From Synechococcus sp. PROS-9-1 (GTDB taxonomy: Bacteria > Cyanobacteriota > Cyanobacteriia > PCC-6307 > Cyanobiaceae), in assembly GCF_014279775.1 (NCBI RefSeq), contig NZ_CP047961.1, forward strand, positions 496,001 to 560,000: 64,000 nucleotides of DNA, in the 5' to 3' direction. The notes beneath the pieces were generated by a model, which ran no database searches, had not been told where the DNA came from, and saw only the letters and a program-made list of their open reading frames with translations. Shown here piece after piece: positions 1 to 6,792 of the stretch. Within the stretch, counting starts at the first letter, position 1; each line of letters begins with the position of its first letter. The position numbers were made by a program, and so were the translations under genes.

Positions 1-500
1 TCGAAATATATCTCTCTGCATTTTACTTGTAGTTCCTTTAGACATATCATTAATGCGTTGACTGGTACTTCTAGTATTGAATACAATTCTTGAACTGCCT
101 TTACCCCCTCCTTGTCAGTAATATCTGTATTTCCCGCTGCTGTTCCGTAGATGCTGATTCTTGCAAAGTGAAAGCAATCTCTCCAGCATGCCTCTGCTCT
201 TTCCTCCGGATAGAGCGAACCACCCGGCTCTATGATCTCTGGAAATCTTCGGAGAAGAACATCTTTCGCTTCATCAATTAATCTTGGCAATATATTTTGC
301 AGTTCTTCAAGCTTGCTGGCATCGCTATGAGACCTCTCGCAGAGGATATTCAGCTCTTCAGTGCTCAATAATCTTTTTGCTCTATCGGCTGAATCAAGAA
401 TTTTCGCATTGCTTTCTGGTAACTGATTATTTTTATGTAATCCAAATAGCTCTGCTTTTTTTGTTAGCTCTTTTATTTTGGCTGACGAATCGTTGTTCAT
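1..500 (-). CDS. Phycobiliprotein-fold (phycobilisome family) protein, 3' end cut by window edge
   Basis: An open frame of 166 codons runs from an ATG at 498-500 to the window edge without a stop. The translation follows the phycobiliprotein pattern. After an N-terminal extension of about 20 residues come an RLLSTEELN segment, FPEIIEPGGSLYPEERAEA, and C105-W-R-D with Y118 exactly 13 residues after the Cys. In phycocyanin and allophycocyanin the same C-x-R-D and Tyr spacing marks the Cys-84 bilin site. The usual AGD is AGN here, and LEVPVNAL matches the LGVP segment. It is divergent from the standard rod and core subunits, so it could be a bilin-binding accessory protein or a non-canonical subunit. 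The start lies 7 nt after the stop of the upstream gene and has no Shine-Dalgarno of its own, which suggests translational coupling. The fold call is firm; the role is unknown. Confidence 0.8.
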   Translation of the reverse strand, partial: MNNDSSAKIKELTKKAELFGLHKNNQLPESNAKILDSADRAKRLLSTEELNILCERSHSDASKLEELQNILPRLIDEAKDVLLRRFPEIIEPGGSLYPEERAEACWRDCFHFARISIYGTAAGNTDITDKEGVKAVQELYSILEVPVNALMICLKELQVKCREIYF

Positions 501-507
501 TTTTGAT

Positions 508-936
508 TTATGTGGTTGTTGTGTCCATAATTGGTGATGCCGTTAGCCACCCATGTCGTTCTAAATAAAATGCCCAAGTAATGTCATTTCCAAGTCCTGG
601 ACAGTGTTTGCTTGCTGCTTCGGCAATATCACTAGGTACATCAAGTGATATTAATAAGTTTATGATGTCACTTGTCTTTTCGATCTTTGTGGATCGAATT
701 GCAGCACCTACGATCCATGTGAGTTTTGTCTCTGATAATTCTACTTGGTTGCTCTCGCATGCAAGAAGAATATTTCCTGGATTAGAGATATTTTTTAGGG
801 TATCTCCCCATAGCATTATGTCTTCCGACTTTAAATTTAGCCTAAGGACTCCGTCCCCGACGTTGAAGTGAACCTCTTCCTCCTCTGAACTACTTTTTAG
901 CAGGTTTGAAAGTGTCTGTTTGGCTTTGCTTTGCAT
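508..936 (-). CDS. Hypothetical protein preceding the phycobiliprotein-like gene
   Basis: This 142-residue protein is not recognised. The ATG at 934-936 has a strong ribosome-binding site, GGGAGG at about 944-950 read on the minus strand, so the start is well supported. The sequence has an acidic stretch near residues 17-21 (SEEEE), then alternating hydrophobic and polar segments, a GLGND turn and a WAFYLERHGWL block near the C-terminus. No signal peptide or membrane segment is visible. It sits 7 nt upstream of the phycobiliprotein-like gene on the same strand, so the two are probably co-transcribed. The pairing suggests, but does not show, a role tied to that protein. Base composition is AT-richer than in the core genes further right. 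Confidence 0.7.
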   Translation of the reverse strand: MQSKAKQTLSNLLKSSSEEEEVHFNVGDGVLRLNLKSEDIMLWGDTLKNISNPGNILLACESNQVELSETKLTWIVGAAIRSTKIEKTSDIINLLISLDVPSDIAEAASKHCPGLGNDITWAFYLERHGWLTASPIMDTTTT

Positions 937-1037
937 TTGTTGAACCTCCCGCTTTTTTTGTCTATCAGTAAATATGTCTTTATTCTCTTCTCTTTGATTC
1001 GTTATCCTTGGCTATTTTCTGATTTTATCATTAATCT

Positions 1038-1220
1038 TTATATATCCTGCTTTCCTGCTTGTTTGGTTTGCTTCTCAGTTTTCCTTGGTGACTTCATTGC
1101 CTTTTCTTTTTTTCCCTTAAAGTTCGTTTTCTTTGTTTTCATCCTATCTTTTTTGGCAAGCGACTTTATTGCTAGTTTCAATCTTTCGATAATTGCTGAG
1201 ATGTTCCTTCTGTGAATCAA
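1038..1220 (-). CDS. Possible small Lys-rich protein
   Basis: A 60-codon frame starts with TTG at 1218-1220, with an AGGA about 6 nt upstream. The product is extremely basic, rich in Lys and Arg, and low in complexity, so composition alone could produce the frame. It points the same way as the two genes downstream and would be the first gene of that unit. Nothing recognisable is present. It could be a small nucleic-acid-binding protein or a chance frame in an A-rich stretch; I favour neither strongly. The rest of 937-1388 shows no convincing gene. Confidence 0.25.
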   Translation of the reverse strand: MIHRRNISAIIERLKLAIKSLAKKDRMKTKKTNFKGKKEKAMKSPRKTEKQTKQAGKQDI

Positions 1221-1388
1221 TGTGTCCTGTCAATTTCGTTCAGCAATCGACTTTCTGAAGGAGCTCGTGGTTTTCAAAGCAGTCACCGCACCCCAGGTTT
1301 CCTTTCTCCCATTGCACTGCTGCGACTCAAGCTCTTGCGCTGATCAATTGAGCCAGCAGGCCTTTCTCTGCAAAAGAGCTCGTTCAGA

Positions 1389-1874
1389 GTGGACAAGTTC
1401 ATCATGATCGATACCATCAGCGTGATGAGCGCGGAGTTCACTCCAATGTCCACTTCTAGCCAAGACATGATTCAGCAGTTGAGTGGTCAACTTCACTTCG
1501 TCAGCGAGATTGCTGAATCTTTGACGCTCAGGTTGCTAGCGCTCGAAGAAAAACATCACGAACTCACTGCGCATTTGGAGTCTGTTGAGCCGGAGAAGGC
1601 TGATGACTCCAATAGTTTTTTATTACTCGCCGATAGTAGCGACCGTCTTGAGCAACTCCGCGGCTTGCTCCATGAGAGAAGCGAAGAGCCGATCCAGCTA
1701 GAGACCCCTCGACTTGAAGCCGTTGACGATTCTCCTGTCGACCCAGGCCCCACGATGGATGAGCCTGAAGATTTTGATCTGGAGCCAACCGTGTACGTCA
1801 ATGATTCTCAGGAACCACCTTCAGACACGCTTGATCCAGAGATGGAGCAGATCGATGAGCTGCTGTCAGCTTGA
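1389..1874 (+). CDS. Hypothetical acidic protein
   Basis: The frame starts at GTG 1389, with an ATG alternative at 1404, and gives about 160 residues. The first third contains a likely helical, coiled-coil-like segment (roughly residues 28-60, leucine- and glutamate-rich). A long acidic tail rich in Asp, Glu and Pro follows, ending DELLSA. There is no membrane segment, signal peptide or known domain that I recognise. The coiled-coil start and disordered acidic end resemble an adaptor or regulatory protein, but no function can be assigned. Its 3' end overlaps the convergent gene at 1866-2120 by 9 nt. Codon use looks more like the core genome than the flanking AT-rich stretches. Confidence 0.6.
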   Translation: MDKFIMIDTISVMSAEFTPMSTSSQDMIQQLSGQLHFVSEIAESLTLRLLALEEKHHELTAHLESVEPEKADDSNSFLLLADSSDRLEQLRGLLHERSEEPIQLETPRLEAVDDSPVDPGPTMDEPEDFDLEPTVYVNDSQEPPSDTLDPEMEQIDELLSA

Positions 1875-2120
1875 GTGGTTTGAGCCATCTAGTTTGAGCA
1901 GTCGAACCCTGAAGATGGCAACCTGACGTGCTTGTTCGGGTTCGTTCTGTAGGAATGGATGGTCGTCCATCTGTTTAATCACTAGATCGATGCGTTCATC
2001 AATGGACAGATCAGCAAATTCCTCAGTTTTTGCTGATTGCTTCCACGTTCGGTCAAACACCATCGCAAATCCGTCAGGATTATTGAAGGTGCGATCGTCA
2101 TCGAGCGGTACGCGGATCAT
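1866..2120 (-). CDS. Hypothetical protein next to the att-like repeat
   Basis: Starting at the ATG at 2118-2120 gives an 84-residue protein with MIRVPLDDD at the N-terminus and a charged helical middle (LSIDERIDLVIKQMDD). A longer reading from GTG at 2190-2192 would run straight through the tRNA-Phe-like repeat at 2135-2162, so the shorter start is preferred. The product is not recognised. The repeat lies only 15 nt upstream of this ATG, so the gene's natural 5' region may have been replaced by the insertion. It converges on the gene at 1389-1874. Confidence 0.5.
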   Translation of the reverse strand: MIRVPLDDDRTFNNPDGFAMVFDRTWKQSAKTEEFADLSIDERIDLVIKQMDDHPFLQNEPEQARQVAIFRVRLLKLDGSNHSS

Positions 2121-2134
2121 CAGCTTATGGATGC

Positions 2135-2162
2135 AAATACCAGGATCCAGATTTGAACTGGG
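2135..2162 (-). repeat. att-like direct repeat: partial copy of tRNA-Phe 3' end
   Basis: These 28 bases match 5582-5609 with two mismatches, in the same orientation. The 16-base core CCAGATTTGAACTGGG is identical. The second copy is the T-arm and 3' acceptor side of the intact tRNA-Phe gene. A displaced copy of a tRNA 3' end is the classic footprint of site-specific integration, with the repeats acting as the two att sites. Confidence 0.7.
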
Positions 2163-2216
2163 AGCATTTCGACAATTTGCCCCTTCAAGCACTCAAATTG
2201 GTGTAGCAGTGATGCT

Positions 2217-2240
2217 AAAAAGCGCCCAGGAGGCGTTTTT
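2217..2240 (+). terminator. Weak hairpin with T-run
   Basis: An A-run followed by GCGCC, a 5-nt loop, GGCG and TTTTT forms a short stem with one bulge. It could terminate in either direction. It lies just inside the left att-like repeat, with no obvious upstream plus-strand gene. The stem is short, so confidence is low. Confidence 0.35.
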
Positions 2241-2314
2241 GCTTGCTGCTGATCTACCTCTCTCAAGCCGTAGAGCAAGTTGTTTGGTAGGTCCAACGCA
2301 TTCCTGAGGGATGC

Positions 2315-2473
2315 ATGGATCTCAGAACTCTATCCCTCGCCCGTTTCTTCAGGTTTGATGAGCCTGCCTTTGATCTTTTTCAGCTTCCTGGTAACCATGC
2401 GAGTCAGTTCTTTCTACGGGTGGGAAGCCAATCCATTGGTCGATACCTAAATGTTTCTGCTATCCGTTATTGA
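2315..2473 (+). CDS. Possible small protein (52 aa)
   Basis: An ATG at 2315 with GAGG about 7 nt upstream opens a 52-codon frame. The product has an aromatic-rich start (ARFFRFDEPAFDLFQLPG) and ends SAIRY. No known domain is recognised. It is the only candidate coding stretch between the left att-like repeat and the next gene. The composition looks coding-like, but the frame is short and a chance ORF cannot be excluded. Confidence 0.35.
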   Translation: MDLRTLSLARFFRFDEPAFDLFQLPGNHASQFFLRVGSQSIGRYLNVSAIRY

Positions 2474-2525
2474 CGCCACTGGTCTCAGTTTAGAAGCATT
2501 GCATCCGCCTCTTTCACGCTTGGCT

Positions 2526-3188
2526 TTATCGCTTCATATATGCATTGGCATACTGATCAATAACGCTTGCGTCGTAATGATGGGAGGATAAGACTTCCGT
2601 AATCCTATGTGCCATGGTCCTAGATGTTGCCGAATATCGATGGCCGAGTGGTTTGAGTCTTTTGCCCTGATCTCTCAATTTAGGGATCTTTGCCGCTCGA
2701 TATTGCTCTTCTGCAAGGTCGATCATATCTCCACTGCTATTTTCAAGCCACCAGTGGTAGTCATTTGTTTCTTCAAGTTTGCGTGAACCTCTGATGCAGT
2801 CAAAATCTTTCCAAAAGAAGCGATGTAGCGTATGCATGGTAAATAAGTGCCACCCTCTCGTTTGATTGAGTGAAGTAGGCAGAGGGTCTTTTGATGAGTG
2901 TTCTTGATTCTCTATTTGGATTGCCCCACCAAATTCTCTTTCAATCTCAACAGTTGAATACAACCACTTTTTCCCTTTTGACCTTTTCTCTTGCATCATG
3001 CCCATCGGGTTGATGAAGAGATCCAGGAAGCACTGAGAAATCGTCAGGATATTTTGATCAGTTGAAGGGATTGATAGGTCGCCATCGCAAAATTGATCAG
3101 ATGGAAAGAGTCCATCCGTGTGCTGCTTTAGGACCCTATTTCCGTTAAAACAGAGATGACCAGATCGACTAGAAAGAAGAAAACTCAT
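2526..3188 (-). CDS. Hypothetical protein with phage-like HWWL...ID..EEQ motif
   Basis: A 220-residue protein starts from ATG at 3186-3188, without a clear ribosome-binding site. Residues 144-163 carry YHWWLENSSGDMIDLAEEQY. This resembles a pattern (H-W/Y-W-L ... ID-x-T/A-xEQ) that I recall from small uncharacterised phage and bacterial proteins; the resemblance is from memory and not tested. Arg, Lys and His are plentiful in the last 60 residues. No signal peptide or membrane segment is seen. It lies inside the tRNA-Phe-bounded islet, which fits a phage or mobile origin. Function unknown. Confidence 0.6.
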   Translation of the reverse strand: MSFLLSSRSGHLCFNGNRVLKQHTDGLFPSDQFCDGDLSIPSTDQNILTISQCFLDLFINPMGMMQEKRSKGKKWLYSTVEIEREFGGAIQIENQEHSSKDPLPTSLNQTRGWHLFTMHTLHRFFWKDFDCIRGSRKLEETNDYHWWLENSSGDMIDLAEEQYRAAKIPKLRDQGKRLKPLGHRYSATSRTMAHRITEVLSSHHYDASVIDQYANAYMKR

Positions 3189-3400
3189 GTGGCTTGGTTA
3201 GAGCCTTCCTGATTGATTTATTTCACTTATCTTACCTCGCCACTGGGTGATTTCATCCGTTTTTAAGGACTTCCTCGCATCTCATTCGTTGATTTCATTG
3301 CACTCATCCATTCATGCTCAGGATCTGGAGGCCCTGGCAATGCCTTCGGCCAGACCGATTGTTTGAAATCTTGGACGTCTGAGTGGAGGCAGTGTTCTTC

Positions 3401-3940
3401 TCATGCCTCGGATGCATTCCAGTCAAAGACCAGAACCATTTGTACCCTTAGTTGAGCTGCGGCTTCCAGAGCAGGAGTGAGGCTGCGTTGCCGTTGAGGG
3501 TTTTGTTTCATTACGTACTCAAGGTCCTGTAAGAGCATGGAATTCATATTCATTGCAAGAATGCATTGAGCATTTTCACAGTGATTCTGTTTGATGTCGT
3601 TGTACATGGTGACAACATCCTTGATGTAATCAATGAAGACCATGCTTGATCGCTCCATTGCTAAAATCTCTTCTTTGTTCCATCCAAGAGTCGTAATCAG
3701 TTGATGGCATGCTTCCAGAGCGGCGATGGTGTTTTCGGTTTCTTTAAAGGATGTCTTGATCAATGCATCGATATTTGCAATGCAAAAATGCATCCCATAC
3801 ACCATGTTGTCGGCTTGCTCTAAGTCGTCTTGAATCCTGTCCCAGGTAATGCGTGCAATACGGTCGTCGGGTTGCAGCTCTGCAAGAGCTGTTAATTGAA
3901 GAGACCGTGACATCAGTTCTTTATTTAGCTTGCTGTTCAT
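3401..3940 (-). CDS. Hypothetical helical protein
   Basis: A 179-residue protein starts from ATG at 3938-3940, with only a weak AGAG upstream. The sequence looks mostly alpha-helical, with regularly spaced Leu, Ile and Met and several Cys and Met residues in the centre (MVYGMHFCIANIDAL, ENAQCILAMNMNSM). It ends in a VLVFDWNASEA strand-like tail. No catalytic motif, membrane helix or known domain is recognised. It belongs to the islet and runs in the same direction as most of its neighbours. Confidence 0.6.
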   Translation of the reverse strand: MNSKLNKELMSRSLQLTALAELQPDDRIARITWDRIQDDLEQADNMVYGMHFCIANIDALIKTSFKETENTIAALEACHQLITTLGWNKEEILAMERSSMVFIDYIKDVVTMYNDIKQNHCENAQCILAMNMNSMLLQDLEYVMKQNPQRQRSLTPALEAAAQLRVQMVLVFDWNASEA

Positions 3941-4066
3941 TGATCTCTAGACAAAATAAGAGTCGACGAAATGGTTGTTTAGCGTAACCGCTTCTTCAAT
4001 GGCGAATTTTGCTTGGGTCGCGCTCCGTCGTCCCTCGGCGTAGGTCTCAGCTCCCCGCGGATAGGA

Positions 4067-4330
4067 ATGGAGTGGCTGCTGAGGAATGATGCGCTGCGGC
4101 CTCTTCGGCAAGATGGAAGCTTCAGCGTTCGCTTTATGACGTACGAGCAAGAGGTCATCATCAAGTGCGCTATCAAAGGCACGCTTGGCGGTCTCGACAG
4201 GAAAATGACCGCAGAGGAGCTTGATGAGTTGCTGAACGGCTCCCAGGATTGGAGGAAGCACTTGGTGATTGAAGAGATCACAGAGGTGGCCACCATCCAT
4301 GCAGGGCGCCGTCGTCCAGAAATCGACTAG
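4067..4330 (+). CDS. Uncertain small gene, opposite-strand alternative exists
   Basis: The plus-strand frame from ATG 4067, with AGGA directly before it, gives 87 residues with a plausible charged second half (MTAEELDELLNG, RKHLVIEEITEV). A minus-strand frame over 3947-4300 is also open and also looks partly coding (TQAKFAIEEAVTLNNHFVD). I cannot decide between them from sequence alone. The plus frame has the more protein-like composition, while the minus frame fits the local gene direction. Neither product is recognised. Confidence 0.35.
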   Translation: MEWLLRNDALRPLRQDGSFSVRFMTYEQEVIIKCAIKGTLGGLDRKMTAEELDELLNGSQDWRKHLVIEEITEVATIHAGRRRPEID

Positions 4331-4396
4331 GGATGAAGGCTCTGCCCTTTGGCAGCAGATTCGGAATTGGCCAACTGTTCAGCGATGTTTTGCTTT

Positions 4397-4430
4397 CCTC
4401 TGAACTCCAATAGCTTTTGGAGTTCAGAGG
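4397..4430. repeat. Perfect 14-bp inverted repeat
   Basis: The arms at 4397-4410 and 4417-4430 are perfectly complementary (CCTCTGAACTCCAA and TTGGAGTTCAGAGG) around a 6-base TAGCTT loop. No T-run follows on either strand, so it is not a standard intrinsic terminator. Possible roles are an RNA hairpin, a protein-binding palindrome, or a recombination or replication signal of the islet. It lies between small unrecognised genes. Confidence 0.85.
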
Positions 4431-4523
4431 AGATTCAATTGTCTAGGCGATCGTTCTACACCTATGAGATCTAGTGCTGAGGAAGCGACTTGAAGCTGTA
4501 AAGGGTTACCTCGCCTTACGTTT

Positions 4524-4700
4524 TTATGATCCTTTGCCCATCGCTGGACCTCGGGCGAACTCTGAGTAGAGCGCCGCTGCCTCATTGGACATCCCTTTGT
4601 CCCAAAGGGTTTGCGCTCTTTCCTGCATCCATAACCCTGCTTCGCTCCAGATTTGTCGCTTAAGAGTGTCTTGAAGATGCTTCTTATCTTGCTGATGCAT
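4524..4700 (-). CDS. Hypothetical small protein (58 aa)
   Basis: From the ATG at 4698-4700 the product is MHQQDKKHLQ-, a short charged protein with a likely helix containing W and E residues and ending ARGPAMGKGS. A GTG three codons further upstream is an alternative start. The amino-acid use looks coding-like. No known domain is seen. It is one of several small minus-strand genes in the islet. Confidence 0.45.
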   Translation of the reverse strand: MHQQDKKHLQDTLKRQIWSEAGLWMQERAQTLWDKGMSNEAAALYSEFARGPAMGKGS

Positions 4701-4837
4701 GCCTTTCACAACATTTTGAGGTTGTATAGGCGCCCGCCAACTGGGAATCGGCAGCGGTTTTTACCAGAACAAAAAACTTTCGGATCCGATCTCAGTTCGT
4801 TCCGCTCATTGGCGAATGTTTCCTGCGCCCAGCTCTC

Positions 4838-5005
4838 TCAAGATTCTTCCGTCGGTTGGAGTTGATGAATAGAACTGCAGTTGAGGTCAGACCGCTTCGA
4901 TTCCTCCTCCGCCCTCATCAGTCTCTCTACCAGGTTGAGGGTGTCGTTGTTGGACAACTCTCCGTCTTTGCCCCATTTGAGACTGGATAGGTCGGTGGGA
5001 GACAT
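4838..5005 (-). CDS. Hypothetical small protein (55 aa)
   Basis: An ATG at 5003-5005 opens MSPTDLSSLKWGKDG-, a short acidic and helical protein with LNLVERLMRAEEESKR in the middle. The frame stays open upstream to a TTG at 5072-5074, but the extension looks less protein-like. Not recognised. It is the last gene before the terminator-rich stretch and the tRNA-Phe gene. Confidence 0.45.
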   Translation of the reverse strand: MSPTDLSSLKWGKDGELSNNDTLNLVERLMRAEEESKRSDLNCSSIHQLQPTEES

Positions 5006-5233
5006 TTGGATCTGAATACGTCGTCTAAGGAAAATAAGGGCACTGAGATCGCTGTTGTGGCAATGCTCCCACAAGATTCACTGAAGAAATTCTGAAATCA
5101 GTATCCGTTCGATACACAACTGAATTCACTGCTGATTTGGGATCGAAGAGTCACCAGGTGTCCGTCCCTACACAAGAGTTCTTACGGATACATAAGACTC
5201 TGTTTGTTCCTGGTTTGGGAATGCACGGCAAGG

Positions 5234-5264
5234 GGGAGGGTTGTGAGAGACCCTCCCTTTTTTT
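5234..5264 (+). terminator. Intrinsic terminator
   Basis: GGGAGGGT (5234-5241) pairs with ACCCTCCC (5250-5257) around an 8-nt loop and is followed by seven T. It is a clear plus-strand intrinsic terminator, although no plus-strand gene lies immediately upstream. Confidence 0.85.
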
Positions 5265-5381
5265 GGTCCGCTGACGACCTCATAGGGATTTAGTGCTTGT
5301 TCCTACAAATGAGTTCAGTTTGATACACAAGAATCTCACCAGCCTCTTGGGGTGGAATCCAAGGGGAATGCGTCGAACTGG

Positions 5382-5410
5382 GGAGGTCTGGGGAGACCTT
5401 CCTTTTTTTT
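5382..5410 (+). terminator. Intrinsic terminator (second copy)
   Basis: GGAGGTCT (5382-5389) pairs with AGACCTTCC (5394-5402), with one bulged T and a GGGG loop, followed by eight T. It is a second plus-strand terminator close to the first, again with no assigned gene. Confidence 0.8.
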
Positions 5411-5584
5411 ATGCATTGGTTAAGGGGAGTTCTGGCTTTGCTTTGTGTTTAAAGAGTTCTCAGAACATTCCCAACCGCTCCAATGCCTATTGGGGATGGA
5501 GAGGAAAATCTTATCTAGCAGTGAAAAGCCAGTCGCTACAGCGCATGCGTTTCAGCAACGTGCTTTTAATGGCGTTTTGGGAAA

Positions 5585-5657
5585 TGCCAGGACCCAGATT
5601 TGAACTGGGGACACGGCGATTTTCAGTCGCCTGCTCTACCAACTGAGCTATCCCGGC
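5585..5657 (-). tRNA. tRNA-Phe (GAA)
   Basis: A 73-nt cloverleaf. The acceptor GCCGGGA pairs with TCCTGGC (one G-U), the anticodon loop reads CTGAAAA with anticodon GAA, and the T-arm is CCCAGTTCAAATCTGGG. CCA is not encoded. The gene is intact, and its 3' end is duplicated at 2135-2162, marking it as an integration target. Confidence 0.97.
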
Positions 5658-5687
5658 ACGTCGCTTTCACGACACCGGAATCTTAAA

Positions 5688-6317
5688 TCACGGGGTGCGC
5701 CCCAGGCAGATCAATCCCCTGACCTCTAAACCAGCACGCTTCAACGTATGGAGTGCTTCTTGGGCTGTGGCACCACTCGTGAGGATGTCATCGACAATCC
5801 AGGTGGGAGTTGCAGAAACGCACCAGGATTGTTGATCTGGGTGGATCGCGAAAGCAGATTTCATGTTCACAAGCCGCTGACGGCGACTGAGATGGTGTTG
5901 GCCCACGGTGGGCCGACAGCGTTTCAGCAGCGTCTTGGTGGTGCGTCCCAGGCTCCGGCAGATCAAGGCCGGCAGCGGATTGGCTCGCTTCTGCGTTTTC
6001 CAGCTTGGGATTGGAACCAAGAGGGCCTTGGCGGGAAGGGTTCGTTGCAGAGCGAAGGTGATCGCCTTCAGCACTGATACGTCTTGATTGAGCCTTAGGC
6101 GCAAGATCTCTCGGCGAAGCTCTCCTCGATACCAACCTGCCGCGTTGAAACGAACAGGCGTGACGCCGCGCAGCCCCGATTCTATGAGGCCCAGCCTTTG
6201 CGTGCACTCGCTGCAAGCTTGATCAGCGTGTTGATGGGGTTGGATCACCTTCTTGCATATCGGGCAAGAAGGCACAACGAACAGGTCTTGAAGGCAATCT
6301 TGGAGTGCTGTTAGCAA
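5688..6317 (-). CDS. comF: ComF-family phosphoribosyltransferase-like protein
   Basis: A 209-residue protein. An N-terminal zinc-finger-like pair (C18-x2-C21 and C35-x2-C38) precedes a type I phosphoribosyltransferase fold with the PRPP loop VDDILTSGAT near residues 175-184. This architecture and length are typical of ComF, which in naturally competent bacteria is needed for DNA uptake or processing; its biochemical activity is not settled. The gene lies immediately to the right of tRNA-Phe and heads leftward. With dprA further right, it supports at least an ancestral transformation capacity. Cytoplasmic, with no signal peptide. Confidence 0.9.
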   Translation of the reverse strand: MLTALQDCLQDLFVVPSCPICKKVIQPHQHADQACSECTQRLGLIESGLRGVTPVRFNAAGWYRGELRREILRLRLNQDVSVLKAITFALQRTLPAKALLVPIPSWKTQKRANPLPALICRSLGRTTKTLLKRCRPTVGQHHLSRRQRLVNMKSAFAIHPDQQSWCVSATPTWIVDDILTSGATAQEALHTLKRAGLEVRGLICLGRTP

Positions 6318-6336
6318 AGCATCAAAACGACTGCTT

Positions 6337-6624
6337 TCAGGATTCCCCTTTGCTCCCGTCAGAGGGCATCGCTCTCAGCATGGCCACCATGGTGCGGTGG
6401 GCGTCCTCACTGTCAGTGAGTGTGTGATCAAAAGGGATCCTGAGGGGTTTCCCGTCTACCTCAAGGCTCATAGCGTCAGCGTTAACCGCCGTCATGGTGG
6501 CGATATTGGCAGCACTGACTCCTCCGTAATGGAGGGCGTACTGAAGCACTGCATCGCCATGGTCATCATTCATGTGACGACAGATGCGTTCGCTAACAGC
6601 GGGGGTAAGCGGATCAGCGGTCAT
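6337..6624 (-). CDS. DUF2470 domain protein
   Basis: A 95-residue single-domain protein. The sequence SERICRHMNDDHGDAVLQYA matches the start of the DUF2470 family, the domain found C-terminally in HugZ-type haem-utilisation and pyridoxamine-oxidase-like proteins. The MNDDH segment and the later LRIPFDHTL are typical. Stand-alone copies occur in cyanobacteria and plants, where a link to haem or tetrapyrrole metabolism is suspected but not established for this protein. It lies 19 nt upstream of comF on the same strand and may be co-transcribed with it. Confidence 0.85.
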   Translation of the reverse strand: MTADPLTPAVSERICRHMNDDHGDAVLQYALHYGGVSAANIATMTAVNADAMSLEVDGKPLRIPFDHTLTDSEDAHRTMVAMLRAMPSDGSKGES

Positions 6625-6660
6625 GGTGGAAAGGGGCGAAGGTGAGGGTGGGGGAGTGGC

Positions 6661-6774
6661 TCAGCTAAAGCGTTGCCAGAGCAGGATGGCGAGCCGAAAC
6701 CCGCTGAATCCCACATATCCGGCAAGAACGATGAACAGGCCAAGGGCAAGGCCGTCACGAAGTCGGTTGGGCAA
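6661..6774 (-). CDS. Possible small single-membrane-span protein (37 aa)
   Basis: A frame from TTG 6772-6774 to TGA 6661-6663 encodes a basic N-terminus (LPNRLRDG) followed by about 22 hydrophobic residues (LALGLFIVLAGYVGFSGF) and a short basic tail (WQRFS). No ATG or GTG is available before the upstream in-frame stop, and the start is uncertain. The positive-inside layout and size are like small thylakoid or inner-membrane subunits. It sits directly after the FGGY kinase gene. Not recognised as a known psb, pet or ndh small subunit. Confidence 0.4.
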   Translation of the reverse strand: MPNRLRDGLALGLFIVLAGYVGFSGFRLAILLWQRFS

Positions 6775-6792
6775 GGGCTCGGTGATGCTTGT

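Larger units (their letters stand above)
5006..5584 (+). other. Gene-poor stretch with two terminator-ended units
   Basis: No convincing protein gene is seen. The stretch holds two plus-strand terminators about 150 nt apart. Similar short blocks precede them: GATACACAA followed by a GAATYTCAC-like or GAATTCAC-like sequence occurs near 5111 and 5325. This looks like two related small transcription units or a duplicated terminator region, possibly encoding small RNAs. Confidence 0.45.
2135..5609. mobile_element. Candidate tRNA-Phe-bounded genomic islet without integrase
   Basis: The segment is bounded by direct repeats of the tRNA-Phe 3' end, with the intact tRNA at the right border and the islet on its 3' side. 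This is the geometry expected when an integrase uses a tRNA gene. The roughly 3.4 kb inside carries only small unrecognised genes, a perfect 14-bp hairpin and two terminators. No integrase, transposase or replication gene is visible. It is best read as a decayed element, a satellite, or a scar left after partial excision. The AT-richer DNA at 1-1220 may be an older part of the same island. Confidence 0.5.

Noticed and set aside
5293-5646. Plus-strand frame of 117 codons left of comF
   Set aside because: It crosses a terminator and the tRNA-Phe gene on the opposite strand, so it cannot be a normal protein gene.
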